DNA of 64,000 nucleotides from Dysidea avara (Eukaryota; Porifera; Demospongiae; Dictyoceratida; Dysideidae), in the NCBI RefSeq assembly GCF_963678975.1, contig NC_089281.1, positions 28,045,151-28,109,150 of the forward strand, read 5' to 3'. Numbering within the stretch: the stretch's first letter is position 1; the number at the start of each line of letters is the position of its first letter. Below, one piece after another: positions 1-14,600 of the stretch. Position numbers and translations under genes: made by a program. The notes below the pieces were generated by a model. It made no database searches and was not told where the DNA came from. It worked only from the letters and a program-made list of their open reading frames with translations.

Positions 1-563
1 TCCAAAGAATTATGAGGCTTTTTCCTGATAAAGTCAGCTTACTATTTATAAGACAATTACATCAATCCTCTTCAGAAGATTACATAAGGTGTGCCTATTA
101 AGGAAGATAAGAATCTATTTATAGTCATAGATGGTCTATTTATAGATACGATACTAAAATGAATATGCCTTCTATAGAAATGATGATTACTCACATGCAT
201 GTGTTGCAACAAATGCTCTTTGAATAAACAGGCCACCCAAGTGCACTTTCTCAACAGCTTTTCAATAGTCTTGATTCAAGACTATTGAAAAGCTATGCAA
301 CTCTGTTGTTTCCATAGAGCTTTGACTAAATAGGCATCTTGAGTTACACAATTATCTTGCAAATAACATATATTGATTTTCAAATTCATGGACAAACCAC
401 TTACAATTATATTAAAAAGGTTAAGTTACAGTACAGGTATTGATAATTATAATTACAAGTGAAATTTGGTATGACTATATATATATAATATAATTACATT
501 GTAATTACACCAGTATAGTGTTGGGTCAGCAATTATATCATTAGTAACATGATAGTTTAATCC
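1..563. other. 3' flank of the phosphatase gene
   Basis: No open reading frame here resembles a known protein. The stretch is AT-rich and lies downstream of the stop codon of the minus-strand phosphatase gene, so it should contain that gene's 3' UTR and polyadenylation site. I do not see a canonical AATAAA on the minus strand close to the stop. The one distinct structure is the hairpin at 256-294, listed separately. Confidence 0.5.
256..294. repeat. Perfect 19-base inverted repeat with a 1-base centre
   Basis: The left arm at 256-274 starts AGCTTTTCAATAGTC. The right arm at 276-294 is its exact reverse complement, and a single T at 275 separates them. With no loop it would form a cruciform rather than a normal RNA hairpin. 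It lies about 270 bases beyond the phosphatase stop codon. A second hairpin with the same one-base-centre design is at 19015-19063. Confidence 0.9.
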
Positions 564-2274
564 CTAGCATGTGTTTGGCACTGATACAGTTACACAGTTT
601 TGTTTGGTAAGGGGAAGCAGTTTTAGTCCATTCTTTCTGGCCTCTATTGAACAAGTAGAATTTCCTGCACAACAGAAGTCCACAGAAGTTCGATTTGCCT
701 TGACTGGTGATTGAGCTACTCTTTCTTCTACATTAGGCTTTATATGAGTTTCTGACTTTGATAAAAGTGAGATAGTTTCTTCTGACATAGGTGAAGTTCT
801 TTTTCCACTAGCTGCATTCTTAAGATGAAGCACTGATTGATGGTTAAACTGTAGTTGTTGTTGAAATGCTAGTAGCTGTCCCATGAAACTCAGGTTAGGT
901 GCAACACATGATCTCTTGGATTTCAAGTAATCGAATGCAATCTGTAACTCCCAGCACAAGTGTTTCATCAGATAGGCAATACACACAGTTGCTGATCGTG
1001 AAATCCCAGCCATGCAGTGTACAAAAGTGCATCCACCTTTATGCCTCACTGAATCTGTACAAGAAAACACAAACAACATTGTAACAACATGTCTGAAAAT
1101 GTAGGACTCTATTGACAACATAGAAATGTGCTGATATGCATAAACTGTGAATTGAAACAGATACAAGTGTTCACAAGCCACAACAACTCAACATACCTAT
1201 AAATTCTATAGCTGAATTGAGTTGTGATAACAAGTCAGCATGGTGGTTATCGAGTACACAGATCTGTTTGTATTCAAAACTACTTTCAAAATATTTAGGA
1301 GCGTTGCTTGACACATTGAGGACAGCCGTTACACCCAATTCCTTCAACAGCCTTTGGTTAGCTGCATTCTCTGCATTTCCAATATACAGGTACGGAAGAA
1401 CTTGAGATGGTGGCCTAGATCTTATCTCTTCTTGGTAACTTTGAATGTTGCAATGTCCAGTTGGACGACTGTTCTTGTGTTCACCAAGTGGAAAAGAAAG
1501 ACTTGGTTTCTTTCTGGGTGTACTGGGTGAAGCAGTGACCCCAGTTCCTTTACAGAAATGACAACATCTTCTACAAAACTCTTCAAATCCTCCTATATAC
1601 ACAAGAAACCAAATAGGTAATGACACATGACCTTGACAACATACGGGGAAAGTCATATGATTTCATAGTAAGTCAGGAAGATTATTTAATGAAGTGTGAA
1701 ACCACATAAAATCACTACAAATACAAATAGTGATATTATCATATTAGCTTGCTTGTGAAAACAACTTAAATAAAAATTTAACAACTCAGGTGGCAATTGC
1801 TAAGGTATTGCAAAACACTGCTACACCCACAGGTCTCACCCTACATACACACATACACATACCACACACAGCATGTTAGATAATCTCCTTACCATCAATG
1901 TACAGTATTGGGTTGGCTGTGCTTGGTTGCAACATTTCAACATACAAGTGAACATCTTTGTGGATGTTTTGCTTGGTGGACGATTCGTCATAGAGCACCA
2001 CACACACGTCACACTGTTTTCTACGTTCAATATCCATCTTGATGGTACTTGAGCACACATTCTCAACTGCTGCAGTGCCTCTAAATATCCTTCTCATCAG
2101 TAAGGTGGATAGACGTAAGTTCAATGAAGATTTAATATGTAATTTTTGATAAGTGACATGACCGCGAATGTCAACTAGTATCAGTTGTTTTCCACGTATC
2201 CCGGCACCCTCAGCTAACCAGGCGTACACAGCGTCAACAGAAATCGCTTCACAATGGCTCGAGCAGTTTTCCAT
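564..2274 (-). CDS. MAP-kinase phosphatase (dual-specificity phosphatase)
   Basis: Three exons on the minus strand, 2274-1893, 1592-1197 and 1054-564, join in frame through GT-AG introns to give 422 residues, a normal length for a typical MKP. Exon 1 is a rhodanese-like (CH2) domain with a basic kinase-docking motif, LLMRRIFR at about residues 58-65, at the place where DUSP1-type enzymes carry their arginine cluster. Exon 2 has the family's GGF..F segment at about 128-133, a proline-, serine- and lysine-rich linker, and the start of the catalytic domain with the general-acid Asp at about 242 in LDNHHAD. Exon 3 carries the signature VHCMAGISR, with catalytic Cys at about 273 and Arg at about 279, followed by AYLM. 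Such enzymes remove phosphate from the Thr and Tyr of activated MAP kinases. The VLDNHHAD segment is closest to the DUSP1/4 group, but I do not assign an orthologue. The start is the only sensible ATG before the rhodanese domain. The 64 or so residues at the C-terminus are not recognisable. Confidence 0.93.
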
Positions 2275-2610
2275 TCTAGAAATACAAAGGGAGCAGTAAA
2301 GACGGTTGAAAATATCACCACCCGCTATCTGTAGCTAAGTGAATGTATGCCTTGCTGCTTACCTAATTCGCACACTAATAAAGTATTGTAGGTAATGATT
2401 CTATACTCGGCTTACTCCAACATACAGCTTGTATACAAGATGACAGGGAGTTTTTTGCCTCGCTTTTTAAACTGTCTAGGAGAGGGTGGAAAGTTACACG
2501 TGTGAAATCTATTCTTAGCTTTGCGTAATGTATTACGAAATGTGTGGGCGCGCACTATTTGGAAAAGACTGGAGTTACCAGCCAAGACAAAGAGGATTGG
2601 CCGCTGAGTC
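2275..2610. promoter_or_regulatory. Shared head-to-head promoter region, phosphatase and sideroflexin
   Basis: The two start codons face away from each other across 336 bases, so both promoters should lie here. A GATTGG (inverted CCAAT box) at 2595-2600 sits just before the sideroflexin ATG. No TATA box is evident near either start. Transcription start sites cannot be placed from sequence alone. Confidence 0.6.
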
Positions 2611-5600
2611 ATGGATGACCCACCTTTTAAACTTGGCGAGCCCAGATATGATCAGGTATTTCACTATAGTGGACGTTAAAACCTAAAGTCTTGATATAAC
2701 TTGCACATTAAACTAGCGAATTCTGGAAAAGCCTTGCCATTTCCCGGCCAAGCCACTTCCTCACGCATTAAATAACACTGGAATGGACTGGTGTGCGTCT
2801 AAAGTGAACCCATCGTTCACTTTATAACGCTGTTATTCTTTTGTGCAGTGCTTGTACTAGTCTAGAAATGTAGGATTTTGGTTGTATGGTGGATGGTGCC
2901 CAGGGAGATGCCGAAGTGTGTGCCAAATTTAGTTGGTATGAATCAACTGTTTGTGTATAATTAACCATGAGTTGTCCACAAAATTATGCTCCCTAAACTA
3001 TGCTGAGTGTTGTACACTCATTTTTGGTGCTCATTCTACCAGCTAGCATACTAGTTTCTAGATGCAGTTCTGTTGGATAGAAAAGATTGACCACTTTGTT
3101 ATTAATTGCAACAATATTCCATAGTGTCAGTATTTTGCATCTATAGTTACTACTTTCTTTCTACTGTAATTAGCAATTGGTACCTGCCTAGGTTGTTGGC
3201 AAAAGTCACCCTAAAATTTTATCAGTTTGTTCCAATGGACCTTATCCGCAATGACATCATAATATTTGACAAAATGGCTTTGTTTAGTGTGGGCACTTCG
3301 TATGTAATCACTAAAACTGAGCTTTGTTTGTGGATTTCACGACATGAAACTATTGGATAATAAAGGTAAGAAGCTAGTTACCATGATGTGGCGATGCAAA
3401 ATAATCCCACCAGATGAAACCAGACTTAAGTTTTGATATCGACGCAAAACCATGTGCATTTGTCTTGTAAGTAAGTATGTATGCCTCACCTTGCCCCTTG
3501 CTTGCAGTATGTAAACGTAAACATAGCGAACCACCATCTCTCCCATACCCTCTGTACAAAAATGTCCACACTATATCAGGCGCTATTTTGTACTTTGACA
3601 TCATTGCGGATAAGGTCCATATGCTTTAGGTCTTATGTAATGAAAATTTTAAAATGTGTAATTAGCTATAGCAAGAGTTCACACACACATAATGAACTCT
3701 TGTTGGCTAAGTTTTTCATGTTTTTATATTTGCACCACCCACAGATATGGTTTTGTATTAAAATTTTTGTCCTAAACATTTTAAACCAGCCCCCTTGATG
3801 TTTAAGAAATTAACCAGGGTTCTTAAAACATGATGGGATACAACTACAAATGCATGGTTAAGTGGTAAATTCAGTAGTTCATGTTAATTATGATGTAATA
3901 TAATCTTTTTTCAACAGTGGGACCTGTGATGTAATCTGTAGGGGTGCATAGTTCTGTGAACTCTTGACCTGGACAATAGGGACCCTTGCCAAGGTGTTTA
4001 TATGCAACTATCCACACAGTATATAGAGTACAAAGAGTTCAGGGAACATAGGTCTGGATGGCAGGGTCTGGTACAAGTTATGTTTTTTGAAGTTCATTAA
4101 CACTCATGGTTAACACTTCTGGTGTTAATGTGTGATTGCTGGGGTTGCTTGTATGTGTGACTAGAACATGGTTGAGCTGTTATTGACTGTGTCAACTTCC
4201 AGTCATATGATGTATTAAGGGGATAATTAAGCATGAGTACTGCATGGTGCTACTATGGATATTATGTCACTGTGTGCTGCTTGCTTGTGATCTGTGCAGT
4301 TGTGTAGTGAGTGTGTGTACTGTGTAGTGAGTGTGAGTGTGTAGTGTCCACTGTGTAGTGTGTATATTAGCGTGTGTATGTGTGGGTTAATATGTTTATA
4401 ATTTCATCATTTTCTTCTAGTCCACCTTTCAAGGTCGTTTGAGACACTTTTTTGACATAGTTGATCCAAGGACACTATTCACTACTAAGGTAAGTCACAT
4501 GATGACATCACACTACACAATGTGACCTCATGACCTATGTCAGGTCTGCTAATCTTGAAAGGTTACTATTATAACCTGTTGCTGTGGTTACCACATGCCT
4601 TATAAGGTAGTAGACCTACAATACCCATATGACCAGTAAAATTCCATCATCAGGATTGTTAACACTGCAGTACTGTATGCTGTAGTGGCTTCCTGTTATT
4701 AATAGAGTACCCAAAATTACTAAATTTAGTGAATGTATTGTACTTACATACATATTAGCACAAGCTGTTTGAAAGATAAGCAACTTCTACATATAAAGTA
4801 TATCAGCTCTACCACACAGTATTATAGTTATATTGTGTTTATGCAGTTTTTAGTAAACTGTTCAACTAATCAGAATTGGGGTCGCTACTCTAAAAATGTA
4901 ACTCGTTACATATTACTAGTTACTTCTATATAATATAACACGTTACAGTGGCATATTACTCCAGAAAAATAGTAACTAGTTACATATTACACATTACTTT
5001 GAGGGCTGTAACTAGTAATATCAGCCTACAACTACAAGTGACATGAGTGAGACGTGTATTTCTCTGGTGTAGTTCAGCCTCATGAACATACTTTGTTGTA
5101 GTATCTTGGTCTCACAGGCACTCCCCATACACTATCACTCTTTGTTCTTGCCTGTACAGCTGTATTCAATGCTGTCAGGACCCAAAATGCAACTAATCAC
5201 CTGCATTAAAAAGAAGTAATATCCATTATATATTACTCTGTAGTGTAGTGTTCATTTGTGATCATTTGCAGTACATTTGTTCATGGTCTTGTTTGTATTA
5301 GTGTACACACCAGGACACCTCACTAGCAAAGGTACTTTAGCTGGGGCTCCACTGTATGTTGTTTCAAGGTGGGAAGCTTTCACTGTCACTGGTGGGAAGC
5401 CACGTAGCACCAAACATTATTCTTTGTCATTGCAGCTGCACATACAGTACATGTTGAAAGCCATCACTTAGTAACAATATGCGAACTTCCAGATAGTTTA
5501 TTAGTTGCTACGGAGCAACCTACTACCCAACGATAGTATAGTATAGCTTCCTATTAACATTGTTCTGTTTGTAATTCCTTTGAGGATGTAGCTGTACGGT

Positions 5601-8600
5601 AGAAAATGTTGTGATTGCATAGGAAGCAAATGATAAATGTCATCCAGATGTTCTGAATGAGTGTAACTATGTTATTGTATCATCTGTTTGAAGCGACCAG
5701 TGATAGGTAGGAAATGTGTAAGGCTACACAATAAGTGTCTTAATCAATTAGTATTCTAGGGCTGACCCTACAAAGGACACTAACTTCATTGGAACTTCAT
5801 ACTTTTTCACCTAAATACAACTTAAGTTTTATTGAAATAGTATTCCTTTGTTAATTTCAAACAATCAGTAGTCTTGGAAATATGCGAGAACAGAGGACAG
5901 TATGTTTTGTAGCAAAATGCACTACACAAACTAGCCTAGACATTATCGTAAAAGCCTTGCTCATTAATTGGGCTATTTATGAAGGAAGCATTTAATAGAG
6001 CTGTGTTTATGACCTACTGGTAGTGACTGTGTTAGTCTTATAAACAATTGTACCTTTGTTATGTCCCACGTTTAACAGTGTTCACATAGCGTAGTGATTT
6101 CAGCCAGCTTTCTACTAGAAGTCTTGCAAGTATTAAGTGCAAACAAACAGGGAGATTTCTGGTGGTTGAGCATTCATGACCTTATTTATGTACGCTTCTG
6201 TTCACAAGAGACATGTGTATGCACACAAGATTTATAGCTAGCTGTGCTATAGTATTTTAAACAAATATTAGTGCAGTACTAAGCAACTACAGCTAACTGT
6301 GCTATTCTACCAACCTGTAGAGATAATTGATCAGCTATTGGCTATATCAACCTTGTTTTTTCACATCAGTATCAGATCGGTAACATGTGTAAACAAGCAT
6401 CAAATACAGATATACATAAACATATTATATTTTATGGGCACTCATGCTCTAGAAACATCCTAGGAACACCTGTGTATGTAATGTCAACTTTTGATTAAAG
6501 TCCCACACTATCATTTTATAACTAAATTTAGAGAGCAAATTGTTAGAGAAAAGGTCTATGCTACCATATCGGATCAGCTTTGTTTATCAGCTTGATAATA
6601 TTATTTTATGTCGGTTATCGGAATATCAGCTAAAAGTTGTATCAGTATACTTCTACCAACTTGTAGATATCCATTAGTAGAAGAAAATCACGTATTGCAC
6701 ATAACACGTGCTACAAGAAATGGCAATATAAAATTTCACTATCTACAAATGGATATCTTGAACATTTTAACTGAAACGATAAACTAGGCTCCTGTAGTGA
6801 TGCTGTGCTTACATGCCCATAATCAAATGGGAAAATGAAAGTTACTTGGCTAAATATGTATTATTCAGCTTGTTATTGCTAATATATACAATTCCAAGCA
6901 GCAGCTTAATAAGGAGATAAGACTGCATCTGAGGGGATTATGATAAAATACGTGATGTTAATTAAACTACAAGTACAGCAACTTCATGTCTTCAATTGCA
7001 GTTTGTCGTACTGTCAAATGAAAAGAATAGAGAAAAGAAGAGATAATCCTGCCACATCATTTAGCTCATTCTGTGGTGAAATGTCACGGTGTTTAGATGC
7101 AGCTGTAGCTGTAACTGGCACTATTTCATCGTGTCCTTACACATGGTTATACAGGAGAATCTTAATGGCACAAAAAACTAACTAACTGAAATAGCTAGTG
7201 TAGGCAGGAGCTAGTTGACAAGACTGTAATGAATGGAACGTTGAATTTTCAATGGTATGTTTAGAAATTTAATGGTCTATTAAACCTACTCATAAGTACA
7301 GTTTAAGTTGCCATAGATATGCTGAAATTTACATGCATCTAAGGAGACATCAGAGGGATTTCCAATGGGTTTACCACCAATATTGGCACCTTATGTGATA
7401 TATTTAACACTGTGGCATATGTGTACATGATAGGTTGTTTGGGCTATGTGGATATTGCCTTCAGCCTAGCACAAAGATCTTACTTGGTAGCGGTCAAACA
7501 ACTAACAGTTTAGTTAGTGGAGCTACCAGCACCAGCACCTGTCTATGCAGCATTAGTGTATGACTCAATTTAAAAGTTACCCACTGGTAGATACATGCAC
7601 TACACACACACGCACATGTACACATGCATGTGCTCGGTGCACATTTATGCACATACACATCATAAGGTCTTTATCCAGTTGTATTGTGTTTACCAGAAAG
7701 TGAAGGTACTGTACTCCCAATAGTTTACAGCATGTGCTTCCATTTCCTTTTTTGAATAATCTTTCCTTTAAAGGAATGCCTGAGACACTCTACAGTAAAG
7801 GTACATATTCAAATATTCCTGTCATGGTACTTACCCCTGGACACTCACTTCCAAAGGAAGACCCATACTTGTTCTCCTTGTGATGTTGTTGAAACAGAGG
7901 CCACCATAATACACATGATAATCATATTTATGACATTTATATAATCCATATATTAACTGTGTATACTTCCTTGTATCTAATACAGTGGGTCATACCCCTT
8001 GTACATTAATGGGATGGTGTTTACTTAGCAACCATGCATGGTAACAAGTAGAGTGTTTCTTAGAGAGACAATTTCTAATTGAGTGTGAATTAGCTTTGAA
8101 AGTGAGATAGTTCATGAGTTATTCATTGTTTGCTACTGTTGCTATACACTCAGCATATTGACAGCCTTTACACCAGGAAATGAAGATGTAGAATATAAAG
8201 AAACCTTGTTGCTATGGCTATAGTTACAGACCTCACCTTGTGTGTTGGCCTGCTTTACTAAAATTTGGCAATGTGCCAATTGCTGTACTAGTTGAGTTGT
8301 GTCTTATGTTTTGTTGTAGAAACAACTTCAAGAGGCCATAGAGTTATTGGATAAGGTGAAGAAAAATGAGTCATTGCCAGGAGTTACCAATAGTCAATTG
8401 TGGGAGGCACAAAAGATTAAACAAGTGAGAGACAAACAATATGTAATGTGTACCCTTAGGGTGTGTTGTGTGTGGTAGTTAATTGTTTTGTTGCCCACTG
8501 ATACCATACCACATTTATCATAACATTTAAACTGAAAAATCATTAAACCACCCAAGCAGGTAATGCAACATTCTCTTTAGATAGTTTATTCTGATTCACT

Positions 8601-11600
8601 GTGTTCGTATTTATCAATGTACTGATACTGATACTACTAGTATCTTATTGGACTTGTATCAGTAAAACCATAAATGTCTGATGTCAACCGATACTTTGTA
8701 TGGTGAATTGCTTCTCAAGATGGTGGCATACTTAGCACATCAAACGGAGTTGAGCAAGAGTTGATATAATCCATAAATTCTTTGAAAGAGTCCAACCACA
8801 GAAATGGCAGAAAGCCATGAAATAGGATTTGCTGAAGCCATAAGTGATTGTTATCCTTGATGGCCAGGTGATTAGACTAGCTATTTCTTGTGAGTGATGG
8901 CTGTGTGCTGTGTGGAAAAGTATTAGTGGTATTGGCTATTTCCACCCAAGTTCGGATTGCTAGTGAAAATGTGGTATCAGTGCATCACTATTCATATTAG
9001 CAAGAGTATATAATAGAAACCAAGAGTATTGAACGGGTGTATTACCCTGTGATTAATCATTGCATAAAGTAACACGGATATTTCAGTAATCGTTCGTTTT
9101 CATTGCCATTAAGGGTTGCTGTATTTAGCCCAATTCGGCCACTAAACCAAGCGAAAACATGATAGCGTTAAAGGGAATTAGCTAATGTTAAAGTTCTGGT
9201 ACTGCCAAGCGGATCCCTGAAGGCGTGGCAACACGCTCGTTTGTGCAACCGTTGTTTTAGCGAGCTGGAGTTATCTTGGGTCCTTACTACACTTTCTTTG
9301 TACAATAACTGTTGAATACGTCTAGTACTTGGTTGATTAACACGGAAAACTGGCGAACAAAGACCCATTGCCACGTACACATTTAAAATTACCATTTCAC
9401 GTAAACAAACAATTACTGAAATATCCATGTTACTTTATGCAATGATTAATCACGGGCTAATACACCATTCGACACTCTTGGTTTCAGTTATATACTCTTG
9501 ATATTAATATGCTATCCCTTACATCCCATGTATACACAATTACACTATAGTCCTGATTCAAAACTATACAGGAAGTTTATCTATCTAAATCTAATCTATC
9601 TATCTGCCTGTTGGTTTCTTATGTTTGCAAAATTCTATTATTGGAGATATCCACCATTGGAACTCATGAGGTGTCTAACATTGTTTGTTGCTATGACTAC
9701 CTCATTTACAATGACAATAATATTATTGTGTTGTTATCTGATGAAATTCCATTGATCAGTGATAATGTTTTTGTTTGTTTATTCAGCAACTGATTATTGT
9801 GTTCCATTCCAGGCGATCATTCATCCTGACACGAATGAAAAGATATTTATGCCATGCAGGATGTCTGGTAAGGGATGTGGTTTGCAGTGTTTTTGTTTGG
9901 GTGTATTGTGTTTACCTTATCATATCCATTACAGGGTTTGTACCATTTGGGAGTGTTACTGTAATCGGGTTGTTGTTGCCTAACCAAACCTTAGCTCAAA
10001 TGGTGTTTTGGCAAGTATGTCGTTACATTATGTAACCTATACTTGTTGTGTTTGGTTGTTGTTTATTTACTGATTCTGTCCTCATGGTAACCAGTTTGTT
10101 TGTTTTGTTTGTGTCTTTCTTCACTGGTGATGTTTGCTAACTGATGGTTCCATGTGTTGTTTGTGTGTGTCTTTGTCTCTCTTGTAGTGGATTAACCAAA
10201 GCCACAATGCTTGTGTCAACTACTCCAACAGAAATGCAGGAAAGGTACACCCCTTTATCTTCGTTTCTCTGTCCTAGAATGCTCTTCTTTCTTCCTTATA
10301 CATCTGTTTTTCCACTGAAATATAGTTGGTCACTTTTGAGTGATGTATGTAGATAGTCTTACAGTTTTAATTATTGTTGAAGTCTTGTTTTCCTGCTTAA
10401 GCTGTGTAGAAGCCACAGGATTAGAATACCCTAGTAACCGTAGTAACCCACCTGCCTGCCTATCACAGTCAGCTAAAAATCTGTTCACCATTTTTGCCAA
10501 TTAGAATTACCATGTATTACGTAACATGATCATGTTTATACTATTTACCATGCTTAGACCACCTTGAAATCTTATTAACCCTGATCTATAACCATCTGTA
10601 TAAACTACTTAGAACAACTACCTGACTGAAATACCCAGTATCCCACTTCCAGTTCTTGGTAGTGTTGTTTTGTAAACTTGGGAGTGAGTCTCTAATTACA
10701 CATGTAACCCAGTATCCTCATTTGGGAGATGTATTTCTTTTTGCTCTCACAGTGTTGTGATGTTTGGAATCACAAGAAAATTTCATCAGTTCCTGAATAT
10801 GTAAGAGATACTAGCCCCTCATATCTCTTTAATACTAATGGGAATGTTGTTAAGAATCCCCCTGTGGCTATATTGAATTGGCGGGGGGCACCTGAGTATG
10901 TACTCTAGGACCAAGTACTTTGGTCTGTACATCTTCACTGCATTCTTGAGTGAGGTAAAGGTTGTATTGACGCATTGGAGTTTTTTGGGACTGATAAACT
11001 ATATCCTTATCATAGAAGAAAAGGCCTATAACTCGTTGCTCTTGGGCTGTAATTTTTTCTGTGTATCTGTTTGTTACATTGTGTTATTCCTTTCTGGTAC
11101 AGAATACTGACTACAAAAAGTTTGTAGCTGGCTACATCGGAGCAATCACCAGCGCATGCAGTATAGCTGTGAGTGGGTGTGTTTGTGTTGAACGTGACAG
11201 TATTTCATGTGTACACTATCAAATAATTGTTGTAAATAGCCCAACACAGGGCTTGAAATTATGTTTTGGAAAGGATCTGAAAAATCCTGTTATGTGGTTG
11301 GACATATTCCATAGTATTGTACAAAAACCTTCTAAATGTGTTCAGAAAGTAGCCAGAAATGGTCAGAAAATAGCAGATGTCTGACCATAATTTCAGGTTC
11401 TCCATAGAAGCACACATGAACAATTGGCAAACTCAGCCTGCCTAAGTTTGAAGTGTAGATTCCTAAGTTTTCAGCTCACACACTATTGGCAGCACTATAG
11501 TGAGTTAGTAACGACGTGTAGTACAAAGGATTTCTGTCTAAACCAGCCAACTTGAAATACTCCAAATATGACATTTGTATGCAAAATGACCTCCATAGTT

Positions 11601-14600
11601 TAACCGCTTCGCCTCATAAGTGACCAGGCTTCACTGTACGTATACTAGCAACTGTTTGAAATGTATTCAGCAGAGAAGTGATTCATCTCTGCCTATAGTT
11701 TGTTTTATTAACATTTTAACCCTGTCAGCAATTTTGCCACATTGTTGCTATAATGCATTGAGGCCCTTTTGTTCTGTTGTGGGCTGAGTAATGAACTAAA
11801 TCATTGTTTTATCTGCTGTATGGCAATATTATGTCATATAGCATGATGTAATGTTTCTCATTGTACAGGTGTACACTTGTATAGTTAGCTGCCAACTTGC
11901 TGTAGGTGTTTCATCTCTAAATATGTTCATAGTTTTTTATAGCCATTGGCTGTAACTATGTAGTGATTCTCAGTTGATTTAAGCAAGGCCTTTCCTATGC
12001 ATGTATGTCTTTATAGCCATGTCTGTCAACCAATCTCTGGAATTGCTGGAAATCCTGTTTATTTTCAGTGTATTTCCTATCCATTCTTCTACAGTACATG
12101 CTGTTTATATCCTTATACATTCTTGTATATACACCTGTATAATGGTCATTCAATGCTATTGAATAATGGACCTCTCTGTGTTTTGTAAACTGGATTTCCC
12201 TGCTTTGTTTATAAAAGCAGTCTTGTTTTTCTAAACTTCTGAAATTATTCTTCCTTCCTTTGGTTGCACTGCATTGCTGACATCAGCTGTTCCTGTTTGG
12301 AAATACTTGCCTCCCCTTGTGCAACAGGTGCATTGTGTATATACATTGCATGTGAGTCTTAATAATTGCAGTAAAATACCAGCAAACCATGAGGTTTAGT
12401 GCTTCACTTTCGTAAACTTCAAGAAAATGTAATTTGTTTTGAAAGTACCACTTGATAGGTGTATGAAACAGCATTATGTTCTATATTTTGTCAAGAAATC
12501 TGAAGGCCCTTACAAAACAAAGTATATACATAGGCCATGTGAAGTGCTATGTGTCTAAATATCTACCGAGCCCCATCATTTGCTGGTTTTGTACTGTGAT
12601 TATTGAGACTCATCCAATATGTAGTTAAATACAGTGGTGTGTAATGCATGTCCTAGTGCTGTTGTTAGCTTTCAAGACTAATGCTAGGGGAAACTGCATA
12701 GAATTTTCAAGTTAAATAGTTGAGATGATATCACTGAAATCCTCAAACACCTTGAGACCAGAAGGTGTCCTGATTTCAGTGGTCTGAATATATGACCAAT
12801 GGCAAGTGTCCAATATCAAGGTGTCATTTTAGTTCAATAAATTTTAAGAGGAGGTGCCAAAGCAATTCTGCTCCATAAAATTGCTATGTAGAAATATTTG
12901 TCATAGCTAGTGAACACTAGTGCAGTGTAACTATGGACTATGTTTTCCAGTATGACCATCAGTTACTGGTAACTATTATACAACACTGAACAATAGAATT
13001 GTAACTAGACTTATTGTTCAACTTCTTATGTGCGCTGCATGGCTGCCCTTCAGCACAGATTTTTATTGAACATTTGTTCGTAATGATATCAATGTTGTAT
13101 ATCCTGGGAGATGTTTATTAAACTCTAATTTTCTTGTAATGCCGGTATCCAAGGAATGGTGTATGTGTTCACGGTTGGCTTGGTGACAATGTTCCTAGTA
13201 CGTCCATGCTTCCACACATGTTGGATCTGTCAGTAGTTAGTTCTAATGACTGCTTTTTTTGGTACAACATGAGCTCTGTTTTATATTCAGACAGTTGCAG
13301 TAGATAAAAGGTTTGTAGAGCCTAAGTGACAAAATTGTATGTACATAGTTGTGAAGTAGACAATTCATAATTCGTTAATAAGGGTACTTCAGATCCCAGG
13401 TGTATCCGGAATATGTATGTAGAAGAATTCCATTGTAGTATATGCTTTGCAAATAATTTACCGTATATGAGAATAAGTGTAGAATATGTTTGTCTTGTAA
13501 GCATTAAAGAAAGGCATGTGGAGTTCTCATGTCCTGGAGCATGTTACAGAGGTAGTTGCTGGCAGGAAGGAAATTATAGGCACTAGCAGTTCACTGCATA
13601 TTTGAAATTTAATCATCTCCTCTTTACAATGAACCGGTGTGTGATACCAGGAGCCAGTTATGTAATACAGTGGAACCACATCGAAAAGGATATCCTAAAA
13701 ATGTGGACATTTTAATAATCGGGACTCTTGTCTATGGTCCCATTTAGTGCACGTAATGACAGCTCTCTAATAAGGATGAGATGGTATGTCACAAGCTGTC
13801 CAAATTGTAGGGTTTCACTATCTGGTGAGCAACCAATAGTGCTTTGTCCTAGATTAGTTCAAGTTTGGATACCTTAACTGGGTAGTGTAGATACAGTATC
13901 CTCAAATGTCTACAATTACACTACAGGTTCTAGTGCGACTCTCCCAACTTTCTTTGCCAGTATCTTATGACAAAAAGCCTTGTTATAGTTTCCTTTTAGT
14001 TGCTTTATGTTGTCACTATAGAATACTTGTTACCTGTTGGACTAAAATCGGTCGTTTTTGCACATTCCTCAAACTCCATTTTATCGCTTCTCTGTTATGT
14101 ATAGTAACAAAGGAGTGGACAGCCAGAGTTTCAGCCTTTTGTGATGAACAGTTTTGGAGTTATAGTGATAGACAGTTGGAAGAGGAAAATTCGATTTGTA
14201 CAACAATATGGCAAATTAATTGATTATAACTCACGACTGAAACAAGTTATTAAGACGGAATTTGGCTCAGTCTATTCACCATGAACTGGCTTTATGGTAT
14301 AGTGTTTTTTGTGTACTTCTCCATGCGGACAAAAAAGAAGGCATTCCAATGATGAAATGATGACCGTAAACTTTATTTCTACCACATCGTAACATCCTTA
14401 ACTCATGTGCCTTACACTGTACAAACATGAAACAAACATTCTCTTACTTCTCATGAAAAGGTGACTCTTGATTTGAGTTTTGTTTCACTGCGTACTGATA
14501 CGATTAAAACGTGTGTAAATTTTTTATGTAGCACGCGTACTTTTACCCAGTTTGTTATGAAGCAGAATTTTGCGAAAAGGACTGGTTTTTGCTCAGTGGG

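Noticed and set aside
13906-14223. 105-codon plus-strand frame in sideroflexin intron 7
   Set aside because: No motif and it lies between two verified exons of the same gene; treated as chance.
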